The notes under the pieces: generated by a model
What the model was told of the DNA's origin: nothing
What the model saw: only the letters and a program-made list of their open reading frames with translations
Database searches by the model: none
Part shown: in pieces, positions 43,540-52,172 of the stretch
Layout of the letters: each line of letters opens with the position of its first letter
Position numbering within the stretch: the first letter of the stretch is position 1
Source of the DNA: Ruminiclostridium sp.
GTDB taxonomy: Bacteria; Bacillota; Clostridia; Oscillospirales; Ruminococcaceae
Length of the DNA stretch: 64,000 nucleotides
NCBI GenBank assembly: GCA_017941355.1
Contig: JAGAWN010000124.1
Span: 1-64,000 of the forward strand
Direction: 5' to 3'
Program-made: the position numbers and the translations under genes

Positions 43540-43568
43540 ATAATATCATATTTTTTGCACTTTGTCAA
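43540..43568 (-). promoter_or_regulatory. promoter for the 42-aa peptide gene
   Basis: On the minus strand TTGACA (43563-43568), 17-bp spacer, TATTAT (43540-43545). It faces the small RNA promoter 360 bp away and lies just beside the gatC promoter, which points the other way. Confidence 0.75.
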
Positions 43569-43587
43569 TAAATCTCTCAAAAAACTC

Positions 43588-43616
43588 TTGCATTATTATA
43601 TTTTTTATAGTATAAT
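43588..43616 (+). promoter_or_regulatory. promoter for gatCAB-aspS
   Basis: TTGCAT (43588-43593), 17-bp spacer, TATAAT (43611-43616), about 29 bases before the gatC ATG. Confidence 0.75.
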
Positions 43617-43651
43617 AGATTGGATAATGTATATTACGAAAGGGGTATAAA

Positions 43652-43930
43652 ATGGATATTGCAACTCTCGACCATATATGCGCACTGTCCAAACTCAACT
43701 TCACAGAGGACGAGCAGAAAGAAATGCTCGGACAGATGACCGATATCATCGGGCTTATGGACACTATCAAGGATTATGATATAACCTACGACGATACCAA
43801 AGACCATAACGAGATAGGCTACGGCGACCTGCGGAAGGATATCCCCGCGCCGTCATTCCCCACCGAAAAGCTCCAGCAGAACACGACCCCGCGCGACAAC
43901 TGCTACGTCGTGCCGAAGATGATGGAATAA
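43652..43930 (+). CDS. gatC: Asp-tRNA(Asn)/Glu-tRNA(Gln) amidotransferase subunit C
   Basis: The small subunit that clamps GatA to GatB in tRNA-dependent amidation. The N-terminal DHICALSKLNFTEDEQKEML and the C-terminal LRKDIPAPSFPTEKLQQN match the family. At 92 aa it is full length. ATG 43652 has AAAGG upstream. It is the first gene of gatC-gatA-gatB-aspS. Confidence 0.95.
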   Translation: MDIATLDHICALSKLNFTEDEQKEMLGQMTDIIGLMDTIKDYDITYDDTKDHNEIGYGDLRKDIPAPSFPTEKLQQNTTPRDNCYVVPKMME

Positions 43931-43945
43931 CGGGAGGGAAGCACA

Positions 43946-45394
43946 ATGGATCTGAAAAACATCACTGCCGCAAAGCTGCGCAAAATGCTCGACAGCAGAG
44001 AGATAAGCGCTGCAGAGGCGGCTTCGGAGTTTCTCTCCGAAATAAAGAAGAATGACGGCAAGGTGCTCTCGTTCATCACCGTGACCGAGGACGAGGCAAT
44101 GAAAAATGCCGAAGCCGCGCAGAAGCGCATAGATGCGGGCAATGCCGCACCTCTTACGGGAATACCCCTCGCTCTGAAAGATAACCTCTGTACGGACGGT
44201 ATCCGCACTACCTGCTCGTCGAAGATGCTGGGAGATTTCGTCCCGCCTTACGACGCGACCGCTGTTGAAAAGCTGAAAGCTCAGGACTACACCCTGCTCG
44301 GAAAGGTGTCCATGGACGAGTTCGCAATGGGCGGCTCTACGCAGACCAGCGCTTTTGCAAAGACTAAAAACCCCTACGATACCGAATGTGTGCCCGGAGG
44401 CTCGTCGGGAGGCTCCGCCGCGGCAGTCTCCGCAGGCTTCTGCACCGCCGCGCTCGGCAGCGACACCGGCGGCTCGATACGTCAGCCTTCCTCGTTTTGC
44501 GGAGTGACCGGTCTTAAACCTACCTATGGGCGGGTTTCGAGATACGGGCTTGTGGCGTTCGCAAGCTCCCTCGACCAGATAGGACCCATTGCGAGAAGCG
44601 CCGAGGACTGCGGACTGATACTGAACGCCATAGCGGGAGCCGATCCCCATGACGCTACCAGCAAGGACGTGCCTTTCACAGACTTCAATGAGAAGATAGG
44701 CAAGAGCGTTTCCGGCATGAAGATAGCCATTCCGAAGGAGTTCTACGGTGACGCGGTGGACGAGGAAGTCCGCGCTTCCGTAATGAACGCTGCTCATGAA
44801 TACGAGAAAATGGGCGCGCAGCTCGTTGACTGCTCGATCAGCACGCTGAAATACGCGGTGCAGGCTTACTACCTGATATCCTCGGCAGAGGCGGCTTCCA
44901 ACCTTTCCCGCTATGACGGCATAAAGTACGGTCTGCGCGGCGAGGGTCACAGCTTCGATGAGATGATACGCGACAGCCGCAACCGCGGTTTCGGCGCAGA
45001 GGTGAAGCGCCGCATACTGCTCGGAAACTATGCGCTCTCCAGCGGCTACTACGACGCGTACTACCGCAAGGCGCTTGCTTTGAAGCAGCAGATAATCGCC
45101 GAGTACAACGCCGTTTTCGACAAGGCGGACGTTATCCTCACACCCACAGCTCCCAGTGTGGCGTACAAGATAGGTGTTCAGGACAACGACCCTGTAAAGA
45201 TGTACACCGCCGATATATGCACAGTCACCGTCAATATCGCCGGACTTCCCGCGATAAACACCACCTGCGGCTACAACGCGGCGGGTATGCCGATAGGAAT
45301 GTCGATAGTCGGCAAGCGGTTTGACGAAGCAACGATCATACAGACAGCGGACGCGTTCGAGAGAACTTTCACGCCCGTCCGCTGCACATTATAA
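43946..45394 (+). CDS. gatA: Asp/Glu-tRNA amidotransferase subunit A
   Basis: Releases ammonia from glutamine for tRNA amidation. The amidase-signature triad is present: the lysine in PLALKDNLC, the cis-serine in GGSSGGSAA and the nucleophile serine in GSDTGGSIRQP. At 482 aa it is full length. It is 15 bp after gatC, with GGGAGGG upstream of its ATG, and 18 bp before gatB. Confidence 0.98.
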   Translation: MDLKNITAAKLRKMLDSREISAAEAASEFLSEIKKNDGKVLSFITVTEDEAMKNAEAAQKRIDAGNAAPLTGIPLALKDNLCTDGIRTTCSSKMLGDFVPPYDATAVEKLKAQDYTLLGKVSMDEFAMGGSTQTSAFAKTKNPYDTECVPGGSSGGSAAAVSAGFCTAALGSDTGGSIRQPSSFCGVTGLKPTYGRVSRYGLVAFASSLDQIGPIARSAEDCGLILNAIAGADPHDATSKDVPFTDFNEKIGKSVSGMKIAIPKEFYGDAVDEEVRASVMNAAHEYEKMGAQLVDCSISTLKYAVQAYYLISSAEAASNLSRYDGIKYGLRGEGHSFDEMIRDSRNRGFGAEVKRRILLGNYALSSGYYDAYYRKALALKQQIIAEYNAVFDKADVILTPTAPSVAYKIGVQDNDPVKMYTADICTVTVNIAGLPAINTTCGYNAAGMPIGMSIVGKRFDEATIIQTADAFERTFTPVRCTL

Positions 45395-45412
45395 GAAAGG
45401 AGCGCGGTAACA

Positions 45413-46846
45413 ATGACTGATCTTTATCCGACTATCGGACTTGAAATACACGCCGAGCTTCTTACAAAGTCTAAGGTGTTCTGCACCTGCTCGGCGGAAT
45501 TCGGCGGAGAACCGAACTCCCGCTGCTGCCCCGTGTGCTCCGGACTTCCCGGGACGCTCCCCGTGCTCAACCACACTGCCGTTGAGTACATCATCAGAGC
45601 GGGATATGTGACGAACTGCGAGATATCACGGTTCACCAAATGGGACAGAAAGAACTACTTCTACCCCGATCTTCCGAAAGCTTACCAGATATCGCAGATG
45701 CCGCGTCCCGTATGCCTGAACGGCTACGTTGACATAGTCGCGGGCGGGCAGGAAAAGCGTATCCGCGTGAACCGCATACACCTCGAAGAGGACGCGGGCA
45801 AGCTGGTGCATGACGAAGCAACGCGTTCCAGCCTTGCGGACTACAACCGCTGCGGCATACCGCTCATCGAAATGGTGACGGAGCCGGACTTCCACAGCGC
45901 CGAGGAAGTTGTGGCTTATGTCGAGAAGATAAAGCTGCTCTATAAGTACGCAGGTATATGCGACTGCAAAATGGAGCAGGGCTCACTGCGCTGCGACGTG
46001 AACATTTCCCTCGCGCCGAAGGATTCCAAGGAGCTGGGAACGCGCGCCGAGCTGAAAAACCTCAACTCCACCAAGGCGATAACCCGTGCGATAGAGTACG
46101 AGATATACCGTCAGACCGAAATAATAGAGTCCGGCGGACGGGTATTGCAGGAAACGCGCCGCTTCTCCGACACCACGGGCGAGACTACCGCTCTGCGCTC
46201 GAAGGAGGACGCGCACGACTACCGCTACTTCCCCGACCCGGATATTCCTCCGATCATCTTCACCGAGGAGGAGCTTGCCGCTATAAAGGAAGCTCTCCCG
46301 GAAATGCCGGAGCAGCGCAGGGAGCGGTATATCTCGCAGTACGGACTTGCTCCCGCCGACGCGGACAACATCATCAACGACAAGGATATCTGCGACTTCT
46401 ATGAAGCAGCGATAAAAGCTTACGACAAGCCGAAAGCCGTGGCGAACTTCATTCTCGGTGAATTCATGCGCCGCATAAACCTCGGCGAAATGTCAATGGA
46501 CAGTCTGAAATTCGCGGCGGAAGATCTCGCGCGGCTGATAGAGTTGGGCGATACCGACAAGATCAACAAGAACAACTACAAGACGATCTTCGTTGAGATG
46601 ATAAATACCGGCGAAAAGCCCGACGCTGTCTGCGACAGGCTCGACCTCTGGGTAAAGGACGATACCTCGGCGGTGGAAGCGGTCATAGACAAGCTTATCG
46701 CTGACAATCCTAAGCCCGTTGAGCAGTACCGCGCCGGTGAGCAGAAGGTGTTCGGCTTCTTCATGGGACAGGCGAACAAGGCTCTCAAGGGTCAGGCTAC
46801 ACCGAATACGATCAAGGCAATACTTGAACAGAAATTAAAAGGCTGA
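45413..46846 (+). CDS. gatB: Asp/Glu-tRNA amidotransferase subunit B
   Basis: Binds and activates mischarged Asp-tRNA(Asn) or Glu-tRNA(Gln). The N-terminal IGLEIHAELLTKSKVFC motif, the zinc-type CTCSAEFG...CCPVC cysteines and the RFTKWDRKNYFYPDLPK segment are diagnostic. The C-terminal YqeY-like helical tail covers about 330-477. At 477 aa it is complete. It lies 22 bp before aspS. Confidence 0.98.
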   Translation: MTDLYPTIGLEIHAELLTKSKVFCTCSAEFGGEPNSRCCPVCSGLPGTLPVLNHTAVEYIIRAGYVTNCEISRFTKWDRKNYFYPDLPKAYQISQMPRPVCLNGYVDIVAGGQEKRIRVNRIHLEEDAGKLVHDEATRSSLADYNRCGIPLIEMVTEPDFHSAEEVVAYVEKIKLLYKYAGICDCKMEQGSLRCDVNISLAPKDSKELGTRAELKNLNSTKAITRAIEYEIYRQTEIIESGGRVLQETRRFSDTTGETTALRSKEDAHDYRYFPDPDIPPIIFTEEELAAIKEALPEMPEQRRERYISQYGLAPADADNIINDKDICDFYEAAIKAYDKPKAVANFILGEFMRRINLGEMSMDSLKFAAEDLARLIELGDTDKINKNNYKTIFVEMINTGEKPDAVCDRLDLWVKDDTSAVEAVIDKLIADNPKPVEQYRAGEQKVFGFFMGQANKALKGQATPNTIKAILEQKLKG

Positions 46847-46868
46847 TATAAGAAAGGACAACAAAACA

Positions 46869-48656
46869 ATGTTCACAGCAAACAAGTACCGTGACCATAA
46901 CACGGCTATGATATCCGAGGCGGATATCGGCAGTACAGTCCGCGTTTCGGGCTGGGTGGAAAATATCAGAGACCACGGAGGTATCGAGTTCATCGACCTG
47001 CGCGACCACTACGGAATGTTACAGGTGACCTTCCAGAACAACGAACAGCTTCTCGAAGGTATCTCCAAGGAGTGCGCGATCTCCATAAGCGGAAAGATCA
47101 TCAAGCGCGACGAGAGCACCTACAACCCGAAGATCGCTACCGGCACCATAGAGCTGGCAGCGGAAAGCGTGGATATCCTCGGTAAGATCACGACTCAGCT
47201 TCCCTTTGAAGTCCCCGAGTCCCACAAGAGCAACGAGGACGTGCGCCTGCGCTACCGCTTCCTCGATATGCGCAACCGCAGGGTACATGACAACATCGTG
47301 TTCCGCTCACAGGTTATGAGCTTCATGCGCGAGAAGATGACAGAGCTGGGATTCCTCGAACTCCAGACCCCAATCCTCTCCACATCGTCCCCGGAGGGCG
47401 CGCGCGACTACCTGATACCGAGCAGAAAGCACCACGGCAAGTTCTATGCTCTCCCGCAGGCTCCCCAGATCTTCAAGCAGCTGTATATGGTGTCCGGCTT
47501 CGATAAATATTTCCAGCTTGCGCCCTGCTTCCGTGACGAGGACGCCCGTGCAGACCGCACCCCCGGCGAGTTCTATCAGCTCGACCTCGAAATGTGCTTT
47601 GCTACACAGGAGGACGTGTTCGCGGCAGCCGAGCAGGTATTCCCGGCTATCCTCGAAAAGTTCGGCAAGAAGCAGTACACCCACGCTCCTTTCCCGCGCA
47701 TAACCTACGAGGAAGCAATGCTGAAATACGGCTCCGACAAGCCCGATCTTCGCAACCCGCTGTTCATCATCGACGTTTCCGACCTGTTTGTTGACAGCTC
47801 TTTCAAGCCTTTCTCCAACAAGACTGTCCGCGCTATACGCGTTCCGAAAATGGCGGAGAAGTCCAAGGGCTTCTTCGAGAAAATGGAAGAATTTGCGCTC
47901 TCCATCGGTATGAAGGGTCTCGGTTACTTCAAGGTAGAAGAGGGTCTGAAATTCAACGGACCTATCGACAAGTTCCTGCGCGACGGCGACCGCGAAGAGC
48001 TTGCAAAGCGTGCTGATCTTGAAGTGGGCGATGTGCTGTACTTCATTGCCGACAACAAGAAGAACGCCGAGAAGTTCGCCGGTCAGATACGCAATGAAGT
48101 TGCGGCAAGAATGGGACTTATCGACGAGAACAAGTTTGAGATATGCTGGATAGTTGACTTCCCGATGTATGAGGAGGACGAGGAGACCGGCAAGCCGATC
48201 TTCACACACAACCCGTTCTCCATGCCGCAGGGCGAGCTTGAAGCGCTCAACACCAAGGATCCCTGCGACGTGCTCGCGTACCAGTATGACGTTGTATGCA
48301 ACGGCGTGGAACTTGCTTCCGGCGCTGTCCGCAACCACGATATCGACGTAATGGTAAAGGCTTTCGAGATCGCGGGCTACACCGAGGAAGATGTTGCAGC
48401 GAAGTTCGGCGCACTGTACAGCGCGTTCAAATTCGGCGCTCCGCCTCATGCCGGTATGGCGTTCGGTATCGACAGAATGATAATGCTGCTGCTTGACGAG
48501 GAGAGCATACGCGAGGTAATAGCATTCCCGCTGAACTCGAATGCTCAGGATCTGCTGCTCGGCGCTCCGACGGAGGTAACGGAACAGCAGCTCCGCGAAG
48601 TCCACATCAAGGTGCGTCAGCGTCCGCAGGACATTAAGAACAACACAAACTCGTAA
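46869..48656 (+). CDS. aspS: aspartyl-tRNA synthetase, bacterial type
   Basis: Class II synthetase charging tRNA(Asp). Order: N-terminal OB-fold anticodon domain (GWVENIRDHGGIEFIDLRD), catalytic core with the flipping loop (TPILSTSSPEGARDYL) and FRDEDARADRTPGEFYQLD motif 2, then the bacterial GAD insertion (about 285-420) and motif 3 (GMAFGIDRMIMLL). At 595 aa it is full length. Being in one operon with gatCAB suggests it is non-discriminating and also makes Asp-tRNA(Asn) for amidation. That is an inference; residues fixing tRNA specificity were not resolved. Confidence 0.97.
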   Translation: MFTANKYRDHNTAMISEADIGSTVRVSGWVENIRDHGGIEFIDLRDHYGMLQVTFQNNEQLLEGISKECAISISGKIIKRDESTYNPKIATGTIELAAESVDILGKITTQLPFEVPESHKSNEDVRLRYRFLDMRNRRVHDNIVFRSQVMSFMREKMTELGFLELQTPILSTSSPEGARDYLIPSRKHHGKFYALPQAPQIFKQLYMVSGFDKYFQLAPCFRDEDARADRTPGEFYQLDLEMCFATQEDVFAAAEQVFPAILEKFGKKQYTHAPFPRITYEEAMLKYGSDKPDLRNPLFIIDVSDLFVDSSFKPFSNKTVRAIRVPKMAEKSKGFFEKMEEFALSIGMKGLGYFKVEEGLKFNGPIDKFLRDGDREELAKRADLEVGDVLYFIADNKKNAEKFAGQIRNEVAARMGLIDENKFEICWIVDFPMYEEDEETGKPIFTHNPFSMPQGELEALNTKDPCDVLAYQYDVVCNGVELASGAVRNHDIDVMVKAFEIAGYTEEDVAAKFGALYSAFKFGAPPHAGMAFGIDRMIMLLLDEESIREVIAFPLNSNAQDLLLGAPTEVTEQQLREVHIKVRQRPQDIKNNTNS

Positions 48657-48702
48657 AGTTCCCGCATGAACACGGATAAACTGCAAAACGGGAGGTATTC
48701 AC

Positions 48703-48984
48703 ATGGCAGAAGAAACGAAATTCCAGATGTATAAAGGTTTTCCGCTTGTAAGAAACGGCAATACCATATATTACGGCAATATGTACGACGAGACTGTTGC
48801 AAACCTGAACATTCAGCATACAAAAACCGAAAACGGTCTTGAAGTCGCAGACAAGGTACAGGTAATCCTCATGCGCACCGCGCAGGATATAGATCTTCAG
48901 GATATGGTTGTCAAGACCAGCACCCGCGAAAGTCTTTACGACGCGCTCGATATCGCAAATATCTGGCTCACCAGAGAGAATTGA
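48703..48984 (+). CDS. small conserved protein of unknown function
   Basis: A 93-aa acidic protein, MAEETKFQMYKGFPLVRNG at the start, with a predicted alpha/beta pattern and no TM segment, zinc motif or signal peptide. GGGAGG lies upstream of ATG 48703. It follows aspS by 46 bp and may be the last gene of that operon. I do not recognise a family beyond a likely uncharacterised protein of Clostridia. Confidence 0.7.
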   Translation: MAEETKFQMYKGFPLVRNGNTIYYGNMYDETVANLNIQHTKTENGLEVADKVQVILMRTAQDIDLQDMVVKTSTRESLYDALDIANIWLTREN

Positions 48985-49048
48985 GAACAGAAGCTTACGC
49001 TCCGATTAAAATGCTTCTACAATAAAACAATTGTCTGATATATCAAAA

Positions 49049-49074
49049 AATCCCCCGCCAAACGACGGGGGATT
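49049..49074. terminator. convergent terminator between the small gene and rubrerythrin
   Basis: AATCCCCCG / CGGGGGATT with an 8-base loop; six A residues before it give a T-run for the minus-strand rubrerythrin transcript, and it can also serve the plus-strand operon. Confidence 0.85.
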
Positions 49075-49096
49075 ACTCATGCTATCAATTATTGTT

Positions 49097-49630
49097 TTAC
49101 TGATGCCGGCGCTCAAAATATTCCTGCGGCTTTTTGCAGACAGGGCAGTATTCAGGAGCGGACGTGCCGTGGTGCAGATGCCCGCAGTTCCGGCATATCC
49201 AGACGATCTCGCCGTCCTCGGTGAACACCTTTCCGCTGTTGATGAGGTCAATAAGACCGCGGTAACGCGCTTCATGCTCTTTTTCGATGTTACCCACCAT
49301 TTCAAACAGCGATGCTATGTTGTCGAAGCCTTCCTCCCGTGCGGTCTGCGCAAATCCCGCGTACATATCCGTCCATTCGTAATGCTCGCCGCCTGCCGCG
49401 TTTTCAAGCGCTTTGACCGTGTTTTCCGGTATCCCGCCGCTCAGCTGCGAAAGCCACAGTTCCGCGTGAGCCCGTTCGTTATCGGCGGTCATGTCGAAAA
49501 TGTCCGCGATCTCATTGTAGCCCTCTTTCCTCGCGATCTCGCCGTAGATGTTGTACTTTGTGCGCGCCTGCATTTCACCGGCGACTGCGGTTTTAAGGTT
49601 TTCCAGTGTTTTTGAGCCGTCAAGCTGCAT
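49097..49630 (-). CDS. rbr: rubrerythrin
   Basis: A diiron peroxidase protecting anaerobes from hydrogen peroxide. The N-terminal ferritin-like four-helix bundle carries [13 protein letters not shown] and [10 protein letters not shown]. The second half carries [13 protein letters not shown] and IEKEHEARY. The C-terminal rubredoxin-like domain has CRNCG and CPVCKKPQ. At 177 aa it is the classical arrangement. It is transcribed alone on the minus strand and fits a strict anaerobe. Confidence 0.97.
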   Translation of the reverse strand: MQLDGSKTLENLKTAVAGEMQARTKYNIYGEIARKEGYNEIADIFDMTADNERAHAELWLSQLSGGIPENTVKALENAAGGEHYEWTDMYAGFAQTAREEGFDNIASLFEMVGNIEKEHEARYRGLIDLINSGKVFTEDGEIVWICRNCGHLHHGTSAPEYCPVCKKPQEYFERRHQ

Positions 49631-49709
49631 AGTGATTACCTGCCTTTTTATGGATTTGCAGGTATTATGCGCATTATGCCGGGTGTTTATTCAGGAGAAT
49701 ACCGATCAC

Positions 49710-49739
49710 CGGTCAGAAACACAGTTCCCGGACTGACCG
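49710..49739. other. inverted repeat downstream of the GAP1-like gene
   Basis: CGGTCAG (49710-49716) and CTGACCG (49733-49739), 16 bases apart, between the GAP1-like stop and rubrerythrin. There is no T-tract. The CGGTCA/TGACCG half-sites match the outer arms of the dyad at 32623-32677. Confidence 0.4.
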
Positions 49740-49753
49740 CTCTTCCGCGTCTG

Positions 49754-52078
49754 TTATTTTCTTCCGAAAAGCTTATGCTTTTTCTCTTTCGGGTCAGCGG
49801 CGGTGCGCAGAGCGCGGATCCTGTCATAGCGTTTGAGCCGTGCTTCATTCTCCTTTACCTGCTTTTTGTCAACAGACTTGTCGAAGAAGTTAGCATTTAT
49901 GAAGCGAAGAGTCGGCTCTTTGAAAGCCGCAAGACCGAGTTCCTTGTATTCCGCGCGATTCATAACCGCTTCGATATCACCGATAAAGCGGTTCAGATCC
50001 CGCATCATCTGCTCCGTGTCACGGTTGATCCCGTTGTAATACGATCTGTAGGCGCTTTCGTAATCCACTGTATAGCATATCGCTCCCCCGCTGCCGATCG
50101 AGCAGCCGGAATTTGCCAGTACCGACAGGATCAGATCAGGCTCCTTTTCGCAGTAAATGCCGACCCAGCCGGTTATAAGCTTCTGCTGCTCGGGTTTGTT
50201 CACAAGGTCATTAAGCTCAAAAAGCAGAGCGAGGTCACGGTTCCCGCTTATAATGCCGCAGTAGCGGTTGAACAGCGAGATAGTCTCCACGTTTTCGAGT
50301 TCCGGGTAATCCTCTATGCTGCGTGAAAGCTCGGTAAGCGTCTTTCTGTCAGCGGCGATCTTCGATATGCTTTCGTTGGTGAATCCCGCCATAACTCCCG
50401 GAATAAAGCAGCTGCTGTGGAAGTAATCGTAAATACCGCGTCCCAGGGTTTCCTCGCTGCCGTATATGTGAGATCTCAGTTCCTGCATAACCGCAAACTT
50501 GCGGCTCATGCCCGCGTCATTTATCCGTCCCGCGATCGTTTCGCGGAAGATCCCGAGGAATGCCGACGCAAACAGATCATACTCCGTTTTGCGGTCAAGC
50601 GCCATTTCCCCATAAAAGCGGTCTGTTGTATCTATCGCATCTTTCAGGGCGGCGTAAAGCCTGCCGGGATCGTTGTCCGAAGCCGCAGCCGAAATATACC
50701 CGCGCACGATCTTGTCATAAACAGCCGCGTTTTTGGCATTGCTGTCTTTGCGGTAAAGAAAACCTACATAGATGTACAATATATACCTGTAGATATCCGC
50801 GGTAAGTTCCGAGCCGTAGTATTCGTAGGTGAAAATACGGTCATAGATATCGGTATTGCCGGCGGAAAGCGTATAGATCAGTACAAATGACCATATCCGC
50901 TGTGCCTGCCGCTTGTCGTCCTCACCGAAAGAGGGATAGTGGCGGTTTATGATAGCGTATATGTCGATACTCGGTGCGTAGCCGCCAGCCTTGCATTTCT
51001 CTATCTCTTTCTCCCAGTAGCCGTTGATGCGGTTCAGGAACTTCGCCTTGTTATCCACGATCCCGTAGAAGTCATAGAACGACGCAATTATGCGGCAGGC
51101 AGTGTCGCCGCTGATATCCTCCTCCGCCGAACCGGACAGGAACTTCCACATGAAGTAGATCTCGTTTATCTTTTCAAGGCTGAATCTGTCACAGGGATCC
51201 AGCTTCGGGAGAATATCGTTGAGATACTCGTTGAGCGCGGGACTGTCATAGGAAAGAATGTTGCTCATGACTGTGCGGATAAGCTCGATGTACTGCTTCA
51301 CCGTCGATGCTTCAAATCCGCTGACGTATGCTTTGTCCCCGGACAGGTCAAAGCAGTACGCGCCGCTTACGAACTGCTTGCTGAGGTTTATGCCTGTAAC
51401 AAAGTATATGTTTATATCCTCATAGGCGTATGTTTCGGTAACATGGGTCATAAAGCCCATTTTCTTTCTGTATTCCGCCGGGAACGCGGGTATCAGAATG
51501 TTCATAAGTCTGATCGCATTGAACGAAGCCTCGCGTGGAGTTCCGGGCAGAGACACGAAGATAGAGTAGTTATTCTCAGCGGCGAGGAATACAGCGAGTA
51601 TAAACTGCGCAAAAATATCGCTTCTGAAATATTTTCCGATGACGCTCATGTTGTATTCCCGATCTCTGCACGGCAGAAAGCTGTAATCAACCGGCGGGAG
51701 GGAGTTCCCGGAGGGGCGCTCAAAGTTATCGGAGCGTGTGTTCATAAACATAGCAGGGCTGAACGGGCAGATGTGTTCTTCCAGCATATACCGGCTTTCC
51801 TCCTCGGTAAGCACAAGTGTATGCGCGATCGAAGAATTTCTGCCAACATAGTCGTACTCAAACGATATAGCAGTTTGTATAAAGCACTGTTTATATTCCT
51901 TATAGTAGTGGCAGAACTTTACCGGATGCTCGTCGCCTGATGTAAATGAGTAGTTGTTGTAGTTGCTCAATTCATCGTCAGACATGACATTATAGAACTC
52001 CGGTGACGCGGCGAGGGTCTTGTAGCCTGCTCCTGCCGCACCGCCTGCGGAGCTTCCGAATAAATGCTGATAAGCCAT
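49754..52078 (-). CDS. GAP1-like GTPase-associated protein
   Basis: A 774-aa soluble protein. The N-terminal HLFGSSAGGAAGAGYKTLAAS stretch resembles the GAP1-N domains (GTPase-associated protein 1) that accompany TRAFAC-type GTPases in predicted bacterial conflict systems; middle and C-terminal alpha-helical parts would be GAP1-M/C-like. The region after residue 60 is alpha/beta (SFEYDYVGRNSSIAHTLVL), then mostly helical. No enzyme motif, TM helix or signal peptide was seen. ATG 52078 has AGAGGAGAG upstream. It is the last gene of the long minus-strand operon, 94 bp after the intact GTPase at 52173. The family call is from pattern memory and needs an HMM search. Confidence 0.5.
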   Translation of the reverse strand: MAYQHLFGSSAGGAAGAGYKTLAASPEFYNVMSDDELSNYNNYSFTSGDEHPVKFCHYYKEYKQCFIQTAISFEYDYVGRNSSIAHTLVLTEEESRYMLEEHICPFSPAMFMNTRSDNFERPSGNSLPPVDYSFLPCRDREYNMSVIGKYFRSDIFAQFILAVFLAAENNYSIFVSLPGTPREASFNAIRLMNILIPAFPAEYRKKMGFMTHVTETYAYEDINIYFVTGINLSKQFVSGAYCFDLSGDKAYVSGFEASTVKQYIELIRTVMSNILSYDSPALNEYLNDILPKLDPCDRFSLEKINEIYFMWKFLSGSAEEDISGDTACRIIASFYDFYGIVDNKAKFLNRINGYWEKEIEKCKAGGYAPSIDIYAIINRHYPSFGEDDKRQAQRIWSFVLIYTLSAGNTDIYDRIFTYEYYGSELTADIYRYILYIYVGFLYRKDSNAKNAAVYDKIVRGYISAAASDNDPGRLYAALKDAIDTTDRFYGEMALDRKTEYDLFASAFLGIFRETIAGRINDAGMSRKFAVMQELRSHIYGSEETLGRGIYDYFHSSCFIPGVMAGFTNESISKIAADRKTLTELSRSIEDYPELENVETISLFNRYCGIISGNRDLALLFELNDLVNKPEQQKLITGWVGIYCEKEPDLILSVLANSGCSIGSGGAICYTVDYESAYRSYYNGINRDTEQMMRDLNRFIGDIEAVMNRAEYKELGLAAFKEPTLRFINANFFDKSVDKKQVKENEARLKRYDRIRALRTAADPKEKKHKLFGRK

Positions 52079-52172
52079 GTTTATCTCTCCTCTCTGCTGA
52101 TTACTGAATGTCAAATATGTTCCGGAATAATCGGAATGTTGATAAATCTTAGTTGGAAATGTTCATAAAGCC

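Noticed and set aside
47307..48686. 459-aa open frame on the minus strand
   Set aside because: Antisense of aspS; low complexity of the translated sequence and no family resemblance.
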